Numbered from the stretch's first letter, positions 41,065-51,634 are shown. The stretch: DNA of 64,000 nucleotides from Deltaproteobacteria bacterium (GCA_020852955.1 JADYZW010000003.1:1-64000); one strand, 5' to 3'. Translations and numbers: made by a program. The notes: generated from the letters alone by a model not told the origin.

Positions 41065-43283
41065 GCCGGCGACGACATCATGGACGGCGGCGCGTCCGCA
41101 AGCGCGCCGCCGCATCCGGCTGGTGCGGAGGCAGGGGGCGAACGTCGCGCGCCGCGTACCTCGACGGTCGCGCGCGCGTGCGTCGCGTGCGCGGCGTCGA
41201 CGAGCGCGACGACGTGCGCGCCCGGGGTCGGCCGCCAGAGCGCGAGGGCGTTCGCGGGTCCGAGATCGGCGCCGTCGACGCGCCAGCGGAGCCCGTCGAC
41301 GCCGCCCGCCGCGTCGAGCGGCACGCGTTGCAGGTCGGAGGGGATGTCGGGGTCGAGGGCGAGGATCGTGCCGTCGATTGGCGTCACGATGCGCGCCGCG
41401 CCCGCCGCGAGCACGCGCGCGCCGGGCTCCGTGCCCGGCGCGAACCACTCGCGGCGCGCCGCCTCGACGTCGTCCGGAAACGCGATCTCCGTCGCGACCA
41501 GCTCCGGCGGCGGCGCGGGCGCGGCGCTCGGGGCCGCGCGATGGAGCCAGGTCATCACCTCGAGCCAGACGGGCGCGGCGCCCGCGACTCCGCTCACGTC
41601 GTGCATGGGGGCGCCCGAAGCGTTGCCGACCCAGACGCCGACCGTGTAGCGCTCCGACCAGCCGAGGCACCAGTTGTCGCGCATGTCCTGGCTCGTGCCG
41701 GTCTTCACCGCGGTGAAGAAACGGGTGGCGAGCGCGCTCTCGAGGCCGAACGTGGCGCTGCGGCTCTCGCGGTCGGCGAGGATGTCGCCGACCTGGAAGG
41801 CCGCGGCCGCGGAGAGCACCCGGCGCGGCGCGGCGGACGCCGGCGCCGCGTCCGGCGTCACGCGCAGCGGCGACCAGACGCCGCCGTTGGCGAGTGCGCG
41901 GTAGGCGCCGACGAGCTCGAGCAGGGTGACGTCCGCACCGCCGAGGGCGAGCGCCGGCCCGTAGAAGGCGCCCTCCTCGGTCACGGCGGCGAAGCCGAGG
42001 TCGTGGAGCAGCGCCACGAAGGCGTCGCCGCCGACCAGCCCGAGCGTCCGCACCGCCGGGACGTTCAACGACGACGCGAGCGCGGTGCGCGCGCTGACGA
42101 GCCCACGGAAGCGGTCGTCGTAGTCGCGCGGCCGGTAGAGCCCGCCCGGGACGGCCACCGCGAGCGGCACGTCCTCCACGAGCGAGGCCGGCGTCAGCAG
42201 GCGGCGCTCGAAGGCGAGCCCGTAGAGGAACGGCTTGAGCGTCGAGCCCGGTTGCCGGCGGGCGCGGACCGCGTCGACGAAGCGGGCGCGGGAGAGCGCG
42301 CCGCTGCCGCCGACCCACGCGAGCACCTCGCCGCTGGCGTTGTCGGCGACGAGCGCCGCCCCGTCCTCCACGTTGCGGCCGCGGAGCGCGGTGAGCGTCC
42401 GGACGAGCGCGCCGCGGGCGACGCGCTGGGTGGCGGCGTCGAGCGTCGTTGCGACCGGCGCCGTCCGCCCCGCGAGGAGCCGGCGCGCGAGGTGCGGCGC
42501 GAGATCGAGGCGCCCGTGCCGGAGCGCCGCGGTCGCCACCCGATCGGCCGCGGCCGCGAGCGCGGCGCCGTCGACCTCCACGGCGCGCGCGGCCGCGAGG
42601 CGCGCCGCGCGGCGCACGACCGCGGCGCGCGCCGCGTTGGGGCTCCGTACCGCCGCGGCCAGCACCAGCGCCTCCGCCGCGTCGAGCCCGTGCGGCGCCT
42701 TGCCGAAGAGGAACGCCGCGGCGGCGCCGACCCCGCGGAGCTCGCCGCGGAAGACGACCCGGTTCAGGTACGCCTCGAGGATCTCGTCCTTCGACCAGCG
42801 CCGCTCGAGCGCGAGCGCCGCCCGCATCTGGCGGAGCTTCTGCGCGAGCGTGCGCCCGCCTCGGCGCGGCGCGAGCGCAGGGTCGAGGAGCGCAGCGAGC
42901 TGCATCGTGACCGTGCTGGCGCCGCGGCCCGCGCGTCCGGCGAGGCCGTCGAGCGCCGCGCCGAGGAGGGCGCGCGCGTCGACGCCGTGGTGGTCCCGAA
43001 AGCGCCGGTCCTCGGCGGCGAGCACGGCCGGGACGAGGACCGGCGACACGTCCGCGAGCGCGGTCCACGCGAGCCGGCGCTCGTCCGCGTCGGTGCGGAG
43101 CTCGTGGAGGACCGTACCGCGGCGATCGAGGAGCGGGACGTCGGAGGGGCGGTGGCGGGCGCGGATCGCGTCGAAGGCCGGGACCGCCATTGTCGCCACC
43201 GCGAGCCACGCGGCGAGCGCGCCCGCGCCGGCGAGCGCGGCGGCGGCGAGCGCGGCCGCGCGGAGCATCCGCCGGCGCGTCAC
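41043..43283 (-). CDS. pbpC: Penicillin-binding protein 1C
   Basis: Bifunctional murein synthase, 746 residues, with an N-terminal membrane helix (~8-35). The transglycosylase has AEDRRFRDHHG (Glu 91), GASTVTMQLA and RTLAQKLRQM; the transpeptidase has SxxK at Ser 347-Lys 350 (QPGSTLKPF), SLN, and KTGTSQD. The C-terminal PBP1C-type region of ~90 residues completes it. GTG 43283 is chosen because it precedes the helix. pbpC sits directly after the alpha-2-macroglobulin gene, the known functional partnership. Confidence 0.92.
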   Translation of the reverse strand: MTRRRMLRAAALAAAALAGAGALAAWLAVATMAVPAFDAIRARHRPSDVPLLDRRGTVLHELRTDADERRLAWTALADVSPVLVPAVLAAEDRRFRDHHGVDARALLGAALDGLAGRAGRGASTVTMQLAALLDPALAPRRGGRTLAQKLRQMRAALALERRWSKDEILEAYLNRVVFRGELRGVGAAAAFLFGKAPHGLDAAEALVLAAAVRSPNAARAAVVRRAARLAAARAVEVDGAALAAAADRVATAALRHGRLDLAPHLARRLLAGRTAPVATTLDAATQRVARGALVRTLTALRGRNVEDGAALVADNASGEVLAWVGGSGALSRARFVDAVRARRQPGSTLKPFLYGLAFERRLLTPASLVEDVPLAVAVPGGLYRPRDYDDRFRGLVSARTALASSLNVPAVRTLGLVGGDAFVALLHDLGFAAVTEEGAFYGPALALGGADVTLLELVGAYRALANGGVWSPLRVTPDAAPASAAPRRVLSAAAAFQVGDILADRESRSATFGLESALATRFFTAVKTGTSQDMRDNWCLGWSERYTVGVWVGNASGAPMHDVSGVAGAAPVWLEVMTWLHRAAPSAAPAPPPELVATEIAFPDDVEAARREWFAPGTEPGARVLAAGAARIVTPIDGTILALDPDIPSDLQRVPLDAAGGVDGLRWRVDGADLGPANALALWRPTPGAHVVALVDAAHATHARATVEVRGARRSPPASAPAGCGGALADAPPSMMSSPACRRPRS

Positions 43284-43335
43284 GCGGAGCGCTCCCGCGC
43301 CGCCGACGGCGCGGAGCGCGCGCGATCGGCATCCG

Positions 43336-46300
43336 TCACGGCGCGACCTCGACCGGCGCGTTCGGGATCTCGCCGAAGACGTCCGGCGCGTAGAGCGCCT
43401 CGACGCGCGTCGGCGGCAGCGCGAAGCGGCCCGCCAGGCTCGGCCGCATCGTATATTCGATGCGGAAGCGCCCCTTCGGCACGAAGTCGTAGTAGGCTCG
43501 GAAGCCGTCGAAGGCGCGCTCGACGAACACGGGCTGCGGCCCCTCGCTCGCGGACTCGCCGCTCGCGAGGGCGGCCGAGTCACCGCCGAGCCCGCTCCCG
43601 AGGTGCGTCGCGCCCGCGGGGATCGGGTCGTCGACGACCACCCACGTCATGTCGCGGTCGGCGTCGATCTCGAGGCGCACGCGGAGCGCGTCGTCGCGGG
43701 GGGTCGCGCCGCCCGCGGGAGCCTCGACGGGCGTTACGGTCTTCGTGATCCGGTAGCCGGCGGCGAGCGGCCGCGCGAGCGGCACGGCGGCGAGCGTCCG
43801 GATCGCCGCCCACGGCCGGCCGCCGCCGGTGTGCGCGAGCGCCAGCGTGCCGCTGCCGCCGCCGCTCGGCCAGGGCAGCGTGAGGGTCGCCCCCGCCGGC
43901 GTCGCCGCCCAGTCGAGGATGCGCTCCAGGCCGCCGAGCGTCGCGCGGGTCGCGCCGGCGACCGGCGTCGCCTCGAAGGCCGCCGCGAACCTCTCGACCG
44001 CGAGCGTGCCCCAGGCGTTCGCGACCGTGGTCGACCAGGCGCCGCCCCGCTGGCGGCCGAGCGCCCCCGCCACGAGCCGCGGCAGCTCCTCGCGCCACGC
44101 GCCGTGCTCGAGGAGCGCCAGCACGAGCCGCACCGCGTTCACGTCGGGGTCGCTCATCAGCCAGAACAGCCGGTCGCCGTCCTCGGTCGCGAAGTCGAGG
44201 CGCGCGCCTCCCACGCGCAGGCGGGCGCGCAGCTCGTGCTCGACGTCGGCGACCCGCGCCGGATCGGGCTTCTTCGCGATCCGGTGCATCAGGCTCCACC
44301 AGTCGATCAGCGCCGAGGTCGGCCACAGCCCGGGCTCGACGGTGATCGTACTCATGAGGCCGGGCTCGACGGCGCCGACGCGCGAGAGCGCCTCGAGCGC
44401 CGCGATCTTGCGGAGCGCCAGGTCCGCGGTCGCGAGCGGCGGCGTGGTCGCGAGGGCGCCGCTCACGAAGCGTCGCAACCCCTCCTCCATGTTCGCGCGC
44501 ACGCGCTCGGGGAGCTCGCGGCCGGCGGCGGTCGCGAGCGAGAGCACGTAGGCGGTCAGCACCTCGCTGCCTTCCGCGCTCGTCGGGAAATACTTGAGGA
44601 GGCCGTTCGCGTCGGCGTACGAGGGCAGGGCCGTCGCGATCTCGCGCCAGAGCGCGTCGTCGTGGAGGGCGATCGCGCGCGAGACGCGCTGCTCGAGGCA
44701 GCGATACGGGTAGCGGCGCATCGCGTCGCGCACCCCGCCGAGCCCGGCGGCGAGGCTCGGCGCGAGCGCCACCCGCACCTCGCCGCGGTCGGGAAGCGCG
44801 TCGGCGGGGCGCGCGACCGGCTGGCGGCCACCGTCTTCGCCGAGCTGCAGCAGCGCCGCCTGCAGGGTGCGCACCGGAACGGCCGGGCGGACCTGCTGCG
44901 CGACGCGCACCTCGTCGGCCGGCGCGCCCGCGGCGGTCGCCGTGACGGTGTAGGTCAGGCGCGTGACGTCGGCCGGCGCGGTCACGTCCCAGCCGACGAT
45001 CGCCGAAGCCTCCGCCGGCAACCGGACCGTCTGCGGCGCGAGGGCGAGCGGGGCGCGATTCGCCTGCGCGCGCGCGTCCCCCGCCTCCACGCTGCCCGCC
45101 ACCGCCAGGTCCGTGGCGTGGCCGGTCGTGTTGCGCACGGTGAAGGCGGCGCGGAAGCGGTCGCCCTCGCGCACGAGCGGGGCGAGCCCCGGCAGGATCA
45201 TGACGTCCTGGGTGGCGCGGATCGACGCGCCGCCGGTGCCGAAGCGGTCGAGCCCGCTCGTTGCGACCGCGGCGATGCGGAAGCTCGTGAGCGAGTCGTT
45301 GAGCGGCACGTCGACCGTGGCGCGGCCGCGCGCGTCGAGCGGCACGCGCGCCTTCCAGAGGAGCAGCGTATCGAAGAGCTCGCGCGTCGCGCTCCGGCCG
45401 CCGCCGCCGCCGACGGGCAGCGCCTTCAACCCGTAGTGGCGCTTGCCGACGACCTGCATCTGCGCGGTCGCGGTCGCCACGTCGTAGGAGCGCCGCCCCA
45501 TCATGGCGTCGAGGAGCTTCCAGCTCTCGTTCGGCGCGAGCTCGAGGAGACCGGCGTCGACGGCCGCGAGCGCGACCTCGCTCCCGGGCGCGAGCGGCGT
45601 CCCGTCGGCGGCGCGGACGGCGATCTTCACCTGCGCCGTCTCGCGGACGCGATGGACCGGGCGGTCCGCGGCGACGCGGACCTTCAACTCGTGCGCCTTC
45701 CAGCCGACGGCGAGCTCGGCGATGCCGAGCTTGAAGCTCGGGCGCCCGAGGTCGACGAGCGCGGTCGGCTGCACGTCGTCGGATCGGCCGCGAAGCGCCA
45801 GGACCGACACGAAGACGTTCGGCGCCCACTCGGGGCGGATCGGCACCTCGATCACCGGATCCGCGCCCGTGAGCGCGACCACGCGCGCGTCGGCGACGCC
45901 CTCGCGCTCGATCGTGACGAGCGCGGTCGCGGCGCGAAACGGCATCCGCACCTGGAGCCGCGCCGTTTCGCCCGGCTCGTAGCGGCGGCGCTCCGGCAGC
46001 ACGTCCATGCGGTCGCTGTCGCTGCCGCCGAACCACCAGCGGCCTTCCTTGCCCGCGACCCAGACGTCGCCGTGCGCCGCCGAGCGCCGGCCGGCCTCGT
46101 CGGTGGTCGACGCCTCCAGCACGACGTTCCCGGTGGCGCCCGCCGGCCCCTCGCAGCGGAGGAGGCCGTGCGCGTCGGTCGTGCCGCGGCAGACGGCGCC
46201 GAGCCGTTTCGTCTCGCGCACGCTGTCGTAGGCGTAGAAGCCGCCGACGACGCGCGTGCGGTGCGAGAAGAGCTTCTGCGAGAACGCGTCGACCTGGACC

Positions 46301-49119
46301 GGCGCCCCCGCCACGGGCGCACCTCCCGGGTCGACGACGGCCACGCGTACGCCGACGGTGTCGCGGGCTCCGGCCCACGCGTCGGGCGCGATCGCGACCA
46401 GGCGGGTCGCCGGCCAGATCGGGACGGTTGACGACACGGTCTGCACCTGGCCGGTCGGGTCGCGGAACTCGAGCTCGGTGCGGAGGCTCACGGGCGTCGT
46501 CGCGGGGGCGAGATCGGTGATCGTCGCGCGCCCGGTGCCCGCGCCGTCGAGGGTGAGCGCGAGCCGCTGGTGGATCTTCGGCCCGCCGCCGTCGTCCTCG
46601 ACCGGCTCCTCGTCGCCGCGGCGCACGAGGCCTTCCGCGACCGGGCCGTTCGCGAGCGTGAAGCCCTCGAGATCGTCGGGCGTCTCGGGCGTGCGGGGCG
46701 AGACCTGCGCGCGCACGACGACCGGGAGCCCCGCGGCGGCGCCGCCCGCGAGATACCGGACGGCCAGGTCGACGGGGACGGTCGTCGCGGCCACGAGCGG
46801 CGCCGCCGGCGGCCGCAGCACGCCCTGCATCAGCGGGACGCGGAACTCCTCGACGCGGAAGCTCGCCGCGATCCAGTCGCCGCCGTTGGCGAAGGAGCTG
46901 TCGTACTCCGCGCCCTCGCCTTCGCCCGCCTCGTTCGCGGCGCGCGCCTTCGCCATCGCCGCGCTCAGCAGGTGCGCCTCGTAGTAGCCGAGCTTCGCCT
47001 CGCGCGGGATCGTCCACGTGCTCTCGCCGACGCCGGTCGCGTCGAAGGCGACCGGCTGCTCGAAGTGCTCGTCGCTGCCGACGTGGACGATCGAGAGGGT
47101 CGTCGGGAGGTCCGCCGCCGCGGCGGCGCCGAAGCCGCGCAGGCGCTTGGTGCGGAAGAGGTGCTTCATGTGCACCGTCTCGCCGGCCCGGAAGAGGGGA
47201 CGGTCGAGGACCGTGTGCGCGGCGACGCCGCCGGCCTCGTCGACGTCGGGGAGGCCGTAGCGCCACGGCTCGATGCCGTCGTCCCAGCTCGAGTGTACGA
47301 AGCTCATGTCGTCGCTGCTTCGCGCGGTCACCAGGAGGCCGTCGTAGAGCTCGCGAAGCGCCGTCGTCTGCGATCCGTCGAACGGGTCGACGTCGGGAAG
47401 CCCGCGCGCGAAGCAGGTCGGGAGCGCGCGCGGCGCCGGCACGTCGGCGAGGTGCGCGAGACCGTCGGCGTCGGTCGTGCCCTCGCCCACGAGTCCGCCG
47501 CGGCAGTCGCGGAGCGTCACCTTCGCGCCGGCGACGGGCGTCGCCGCGTCGAGGGTCGTGACCCACGCGACCGACTGCTCGGCGCCCCACTTGAAGTGGA
47601 CGCCGAGGTTGGTGACGAGCGCGACGGTCGGCACGTACATCGGCCGCGGCTTGGCGAGGAGCGACGCACCGAGCCGCGCGCTCTCGAGCTCGACGACGTA
47701 GAGGCCGGGGCGCTCGAACGGCAGGCCGACGACCTCGAACGCGCGCTCCCCGCTCGGCTTCGGCAGGCTGAACGTCTTGATCGCGCCGGGCGCCGGCGCC
47801 GGCGGCGCGGGCGGCGGCGCTCCCGACTTCGGCGGCGCCGGGGCGAACACGGAGACCTCGCGCTTGGCGGCGCCGACGCGGCGGAGCCACGGCAGGATGT
47901 CGGCCTCGCGCTCGGGCGCGATCCGCGCGACGCTCCCGGTGACCCCCGGCGCGTACACGCGCGCGCGCGCGGCGGGCTCGAGGTTGCGGAGCGTCACCGG
48001 CAGCGTCGCCCCGGCCTTCGCCTCGACGATCCCGAAGCGGGCGTTGAACTTCGCGAGCGGCGGGAGCTCGCCGGTCCCGACGGCGAGGGGGAAGCGGGAG
48101 GCGTTCACCGGCGTGCGGCCGCTTTCGTCGGCGATCCCCGCGGGCAGCTCGACGCGGAAGGTCGCGTGCTCGGGGAAGGGGCCCGGGAACGCGATGGAGT
48201 TCACGAGCGAGACGTCCTCGTCGATCGGAGCGTGCGGCCGCGGCGTGCCGTCGGCGGCGAGGAGCGCGATGCCCTCGGCCGCGGTGCGCGCCACCGGCGC
48301 CGAGAACTCGACCTGCATGTCGCCGACCGGGTTGCAGGCGGCGCCCCGCCTCTCGCGCAGGCAGCCGAACGTCAGGATGAACGCGTCGCGCGTCTGGAAG
48401 GCGAGGCGCTGCTCGGTCGTGGCCGCGACGCCGGTCGTGGTGGCGACGCCCGGTCCCCACACGAGCGCGACCTTCGCGCCGTTCGGGAACGCTTGCGCGG
48501 CGCGCACCACGGCGTGCGGTCCGCGGCGGTAGCTCGGCTGGGTCTTCACGATCGCGTCGCGCTCGGCGCCGGTCACGACGCGGGCCGCGACCCGTTCCGG
48601 TAGACCGGCGACCTCGAAGGCGACGTGGCCCGCGATCGACCCGGGATCGACCTCGGCGTCGAGGGCCAGGAGGAACGCCTGGTCCTCCTCGATCGAGCGC
48701 GCCCCCTCGTACGGCGCCGAGTCGCGAATCGACGGACCGCCGGTGTCGAACCGGAAGACCGCGCCGGGCGCGAGCGGCGTGCCGTCGAGCGCCCGCACGC
48801 CGGGGGCCAGGGTGAAGGCGCAGCGGAGGCCGGCCGGGAGGTCGGCGGCGAAGTCGTAGGACCACGTGCGGCTGTCGGTCCAGCGTCCGGTCCCCGGCGC
48901 GGGGCACGCCACTGCGAAGGGCGCGAGCGGCGCGCGCGGGTCGCCGAGCGCGACCATTGGACGCGGAAAGCAGGCGGTCGCCTGGCGCACGCGCTTCACG
49001 CTGCCTTGCGGGAAGAAGACGATGTCGTGCGCCGCAGCCGGCGTCGTCGGGGCGGCGTGGCCCGAGCCGCATGCCAGCGCCGCGAGCAGCGCGATCGTGA
49101 CCCACCGGACGGGCGTCAT
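43336..49119 (-). CDS. Bacterial alpha-2-macroglobulin lipoprotein (YfhM-like)
   Basis: A 1927-residue periplasmic protease trap. The signal sequence ends in a lipobox (ALAC, Cys ~17). MG1-like and MG2 (KLGIAELAVGWKAHELKV) domains come before the thioester CLEQ at about residue 1473, within RYPYRCLEQRVS, which would trap an attacking protease covalently. The end has a receptor-like domain (DVFGEIPNAPVEVAP). It is encoded upstream of pbpC, as in enterobacteria. Intact, without damage. ATG 49119 chosen as the signal peptide starts there. Confidence 0.93.
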   Translation of the reverse strand: MTPVRWVTIALLAALACGSGHAAPTTPAAAHDIVFFPQGSVKRVRQATACFPRPMVALGDPRAPLAPFAVACPAPGTGRWTDSRTWSYDFAADLPAGLRCAFTLAPGVRALDGTPLAPGAVFRFDTGGPSIRDSAPYEGARSIEEDQAFLLALDAEVDPGSIAGHVAFEVAGLPERVAARVVTGAERDAIVKTQPSYRRGPHAVVRAAQAFPNGAKVALVWGPGVATTTGVAATTEQRLAFQTRDAFILTFGCLRERRGAACNPVGDMQVEFSAPVARTAAEGIALLAADGTPRPHAPIDEDVSLVNSIAFPGPFPEHATFRVELPAGIADESGRTPVNASRFPLAVGTGELPPLAKFNARFGIVEAKAGATLPVTLRNLEPAARARVYAPGVTGSVARIAPEREADILPWLRRVGAAKREVSVFAPAPPKSGAPPPAPPAPAPGAIKTFSLPKPSGERAFEVVGLPFERPGLYVVELESARLGASLLAKPRPMYVPTVALVTNLGVHFKWGAEQSVAWVTTLDAATPVAGAKVTLRDCRGGLVGEGTTDADGLAHLADVPAPRALPTCFARGLPDVDPFDGSQTTALRELYDGLLVTARSSDDMSFVHSSWDDGIEPWRYGLPDVDEAGGVAAHTVLDRPLFRAGETVHMKHLFRTKRLRGFGAAAAADLPTTLSIVHVGSDEHFEQPVAFDATGVGESTWTIPREAKLGYYEAHLLSAAMAKARAANEAGEGEGAEYDSSFANGGDWIAASFRVEEFRVPLMQGVLRPPAAPLVAATTVPVDLAVRYLAGGAAAGLPVVVRAQVSPRTPETPDDLEGFTLANGPVAEGLVRRGDEEPVEDDGGGPKIHQRLALTLDGAGTGRATITDLAPATTPVSLRTELEFRDPTGQVQTVSSTVPIWPATRLVAIAPDAWAGARDTVGVRVAVVDPGGAPVAGAPVQVDAFSQKLFSHRTRVVGGFYAYDSVRETKRLGAVCRGTTDAHGLLRCEGPAGATGNVVLEASTTDEAGRRSAAHGDVWVAGKEGRWWFGGSDSDRMDVLPERRRYEPGETARLQVRMPFRAATALVTIEREGVADARVVALTGADPVIEVPIRPEWAPNVFVSVLALRGRSDDVQPTALVDLGRPSFKLGIAELAVGWKAHELKVRVAADRPVHRVRETAQVKIAVRAADGTPLAPGSEVALAAVDAGLLELAPNESWKLLDAMMGRRSYDVATATAQMQVVGKRHYGLKALPVGGGGGRSATRELFDTLLLWKARVPLDARGRATVDVPLNDSLTSFRIAAVATSGLDRFGTGGASIRATQDVMILPGLAPLVREGDRFRAAFTVRNTTGHATDLAVAGSVEAGDARAQANRAPLALAPQTVRLPAEASAIVGWDVTAPADVTRLTYTVTATAAGAPADEVRVAQQVRPAVPVRTLQAALLQLGEDGGRQPVARPADALPDRGEVRVALAPSLAAGLGGVRDAMRRYPYRCLEQRVSRAIALHDDALWREIATALPSYADANGLLKYFPTSAEGSEVLTAYVLSLATAAGRELPERVRANMEEGLRRFVSGALATTPPLATADLALRKIAALEALSRVGAVEPGLMSTITVEPGLWPTSALIDWWSLMHRIAKKPDPARVADVEHELRARLRVGGARLDFATEDGDRLFWLMSDPDVNAVRLVLALLEHGAWREELPRLVAGALGRQRGGAWSTTVANAWGTLAVERFAAAFEATPVAGATRATLGGLERILDWAATPAGATLTLPWPSGGGSGTLALAHTGGGRPWAAIRTLAAVPLARPLAAGYRITKTVTPVEAPAGGATPRDDALRVRLEIDADRDMTWVVVDDPIPAGATHLGSGLGGDSAALASGESASEGPQPVFVERAFDGFRAYYDFVPKGRFRIEYTMRPSLAGRFALPPTRVEALYAPDVFGEIPNAPVEVAP

Positions 49120-49230
49120 GGCGGGGACATCTTGCACATCGCCTCCGGTCGCGCACACGAGATGCCGCGGGACGGGCTCCGCGCAGCGCGTGGCGCTCGG
49201 GGCGCCGTCCGATGCGGGGGCGGAGGCGCG

Positions 49231-49419
49231 CTACGGGTGCGCCGCCGCGCGTCCCCGGACGGTCATGCGGCCCGGACCCGGCAGGCCTGCCACCGCGTTC
49301 ACCGTGGCCGAGCCGGTCGGCGCAACGCAGAAGACCGAAGCGAGCGCCGGCGCCGACACGTCGCGCTCATGGTGCTCCTCCTTGGCGTCATACAAGGTCG
49401 AACGCACTCCTCGGGTCAA
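49231..49419 (-). other. Possible remnant of another secreted protein's end
   Basis: A 62-residue reading ending ...CVAPTGSATVNAVAGLPGPG, with a Gly/Pro beta style seen at the C-termini of large exported proteins in such genomes. It has an ATG but no signal peptide or complete domain. The surrounding gap (49120-49521) contains nothing else recognisable. It may be a shadow frame. Confidence 0.25.
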
Positions 49420-49521
49420 GGGAAACTTCGCCGCGCCGCTGCACGCCGCTCGCCGCCGTCGTGCGGGGCTGCAAGGCGTCCGCGGCGGGCGGACGCCGCG
49501 GGAAGAGCGCGCTCATCGGCC

Positions 49522-50097
49522 ATGGCGTCGCGGCCGCAAGTGGCGGAACCGCCGCGTGATCGCGCCGCCGCCGGCGGCGGCGTGGCGGCGCGGTCCGGCG
49601 GCGGCGTCGTCCTTGCTGTGCGGTGCCTCGTGCCCGCGACCGTGCTCGTCCTCGCAGATCGGCTCGACATCGCCGCCTTGATCGGGCGTTCGCTCGCCGG
49701 CGTCGGACTCCGCCCGGCGGTGGTGAGCGACCTCCGGCAGGCCGCGCTCGTCATGGCGCGCGAGACGCCGGCGGCCGTCGTGCTCGATCTCGCCGCTCCC
49801 GGGCATTGCGACGCCGTGGTGCGGTGGCTCCGGCGCGACCCGAAGGGCGCCGCGATCGCGGTCGTGCAGGTGAGCGCGCTCGCGCGCAACGGCGGCGCGC
49901 CGCGCGGCGAGATGCGCGCCGACCTCCACCTGCCGAAGCCCTTCACCCCGCGCCAGATCGTCGACGGCGTCCGCACGGTGCTGGCGCGGCGCGCCGCGCG
50001 CGAGCGCTTCCGGGCCGGGGCAACGCCATTGACGGCTTCCGTGCGTGACAGTACGGGAATGCGCCATGACCTCGTTGTGGCAGCGGAGCGCCGGTGA
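49522..50097 (+). CDS. Receiver-domain (CheY-like) protein
   Basis: A 191-residue protein, mainly a receiver domain at ~38-155. Phospho-accepting Asp 89 (AAVVLDLAAPG) and Lys 139 (LPKPF) are present, but the acidic pair at the front is reduced to one Asp (VLADRLDI), so Mg2+ binding may be weaker. The first ~35 residues are a Gly/Ala-rich stretch, and GTG 49618 may be the real start. No output domain. Its end overlaps the amidase start by 32 bases. Confidence 0.65.
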   Translation: MASRPQVAEPPRDRAAAGGGVAARSGGGVVLAVRCLVPATVLVLADRLDIAALIGRSLAGVGLRPAVVSDLRQAALVMARETPAAVVLDLAAPGHCDAVVRWLRRDPKGAAIAVVQVSALARNGGAPRGEMRADLHLPKPFTPRQIVDGVRTVLARRAARERFRAGATPLTASVRDSTGMRHDLVVAAERR

Positions 50098-51469
50098 GCT
50101 CGCCGCGCTGATCCGGTCGCGCGCGGCGTCGAGCCGGGAGGTCGTCGAGGCGCATCTGGCGCGCGTCGCGGCGGTGAACCCGGTCGTGAACGCGATCACG
50201 GAGGTGCGCGAGGACGAGGCGCTCGCGGCGGCGGACGCCGCCGATGCGTCGGTCGCGCGCGGCGCCGCGCTCGGTCCGCTCCACGGCGTCCCCGTGACGG
50301 TGAAGGTGAACGTCGACGTCGCCGGATCCGCTACGACGGCGGGAATGCCGGTCTTCGCCGAGGAGCGTCCGGCGACCGATGCGCCGCTCGTCGCGCGCTT
50401 GCGGGCCGCGGGCGCGATTCCGTTGGCGCGCACCAACATGCCGGACCTGGGCCTCCGCTGGCACACCGCGAGCTCGCTCCACGGGACGACGCGCAATCCC
50501 TGGAGCGCCCGGTACACGCCGGGGGGCTCGAGCGGCGGCGAGGCCGCGGCGCTCGCGACCGGCATGAGCCCGCTCGGGATCGGCAACGATATCGGCGGCT
50601 CGGTGCGGTGGCCGTCCCAGTGCTGCGGGACGGTCGCGCTCCGTCCGACCCTCGGCCGCGTACCGCACTACGACGCGACGGTGCCGATCGAGGTGCCGCT
50701 CGCGTACCGTCTGATGGCGACCGACGGGCCGATGGCGCGGACGGTCGCCGATGTCGGGCTCGCGCTCGACGTGATCGCGGGCGCGGACCCGCACGATCCC
50801 TGGTCGGTGACGGCGCCGGAGCCGCGCCCCGCCGAGGGCCCGCTGCGCGTCGCCGTCACGACCGATCCGGGCGGCCTCGGCTGCGACCCGACGATCGCCG
50901 CCGGCGTCGCCCGCGCGGCCACGATCCTCGCCGCCGCAGGGTGTCGGGTCGAGGCGGTCGAGCCGCCCGCGGTGGTCGAGGCGCACGAGATCTGGGGCAC
51001 GATCCTCGCGGCCGAGACCCGGACGATGGTGCTGCCGTTCGCGCGCACGCTCCTCGCGCCCGATGCGCTCACGGTCATCGAGCACCTCATGGCCCCGTTT
51101 CCGGAGGTCGATCTCGCGGGCTACGCGGAGAGTCTGGCGCGTCGGACGCGGGTCGCGCGCGAGTGGGCGCTCTTCCTCGACCGCTTCGACGTCGTGCTCG
51201 GGCCGGTCGCGTGCGCGCCGCCCTTCGCGCCCGATGCCGACCTTGCCGCGGACGCGATGACGGCGATCCTGCGGAGCATGCGGCTCGTGACGACGTGCAA
51301 TCTCCTCGGGCTCCCGGCGGCGGTCGTGCCGGTGGACGTCGTCGGCGGCCTCCCGCGCGCGGTGCAGCTGATCGCGACGCGCTATCGCGACGACCGCTGC
51401 CTCGCGGCGGCCGCGCTCGTCGAGCGCGCCACGCCTCCGATCCTGCCGATCGATCCGACGGGCGCGTGA
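50066..51469 (+). CDS. Amidase signature-family hydrolase
   Basis: A 467-residue amidase (GatA/AS family) with the Ser-cisSer-Lys triad: Lys in VTVKVN, cis-Ser in YTPGGSSGGEAAA, and nucleophile Ser in GNDIGGSVRWP. It splits amide bonds of an unknown substrate. No GatB/GatC next to it, so not a tRNA amidotransferase. ATG 50066 chosen over GTG/ATG 50045 because of the clear alignment of TSLWQRSAGELAALIR to family starts. Confidence 0.88.
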   Translation: MTSLWQRSAGELAALIRSRAASSREVVEAHLARVAAVNPVVNAITEVREDEALAAADAADASVARGAALGPLHGVPVTVKVNVDVAGSATTAGMPVFAEERPATDAPLVARLRAAGAIPLARTNMPDLGLRWHTASSLHGTTRNPWSARYTPGGSSGGEAAALATGMSPLGIGNDIGGSVRWPSQCCGTVALRPTLGRVPHYDATVPIEVPLAYRLMATDGPMARTVADVGLALDVIAGADPHDPWSVTAPEPRPAEGPLRVAVTTDPGGLGCDPTIAAGVARAATILAAAGCRVEAVEPPAVVEAHEIWGTILAAETRTMVLPFARTLLAPDALTVIEHLMAPFPEVDLAGYAESLARRTRVAREWALFLDRFDVVLGPVACAPPFAPDADLAADAMTAILRSMRLVTTCNLLGLPAAVVPVDVVGGLPRAVQLIATRYRDDRCLAAAALVERATPPILPIDPTGA

Positions 51470-51634
51470 CCCGTCGGACACCGTCGACCGTCGCGACCAA
51501 GCCACCGGCTTCGGCGCGCGCGATCGCCCGGAGCAATCCCCGCCCGGAAGCTGGCGTCCGATCGACGCCATGGTGACGACGCAGCCGCTCTCCCGGTGCT
51601 CCGACGCGCGCGACCTGTACCTCGCCGGGACGCG

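Noticed and set aside
39895..43332. Long single reading spanning flavoenzyme and pbpC
   Set aside because: Its first two thirds are a shadow frame of pbpC; the flavoenzyme begins at ATG 41064.
42235..46431. 1398-residue plus-strand reading across pbpC and alpha-2-macroglobulin
   Set aside because: Antisense to genes with clear catalytic motifs and low in any recognisable domain.
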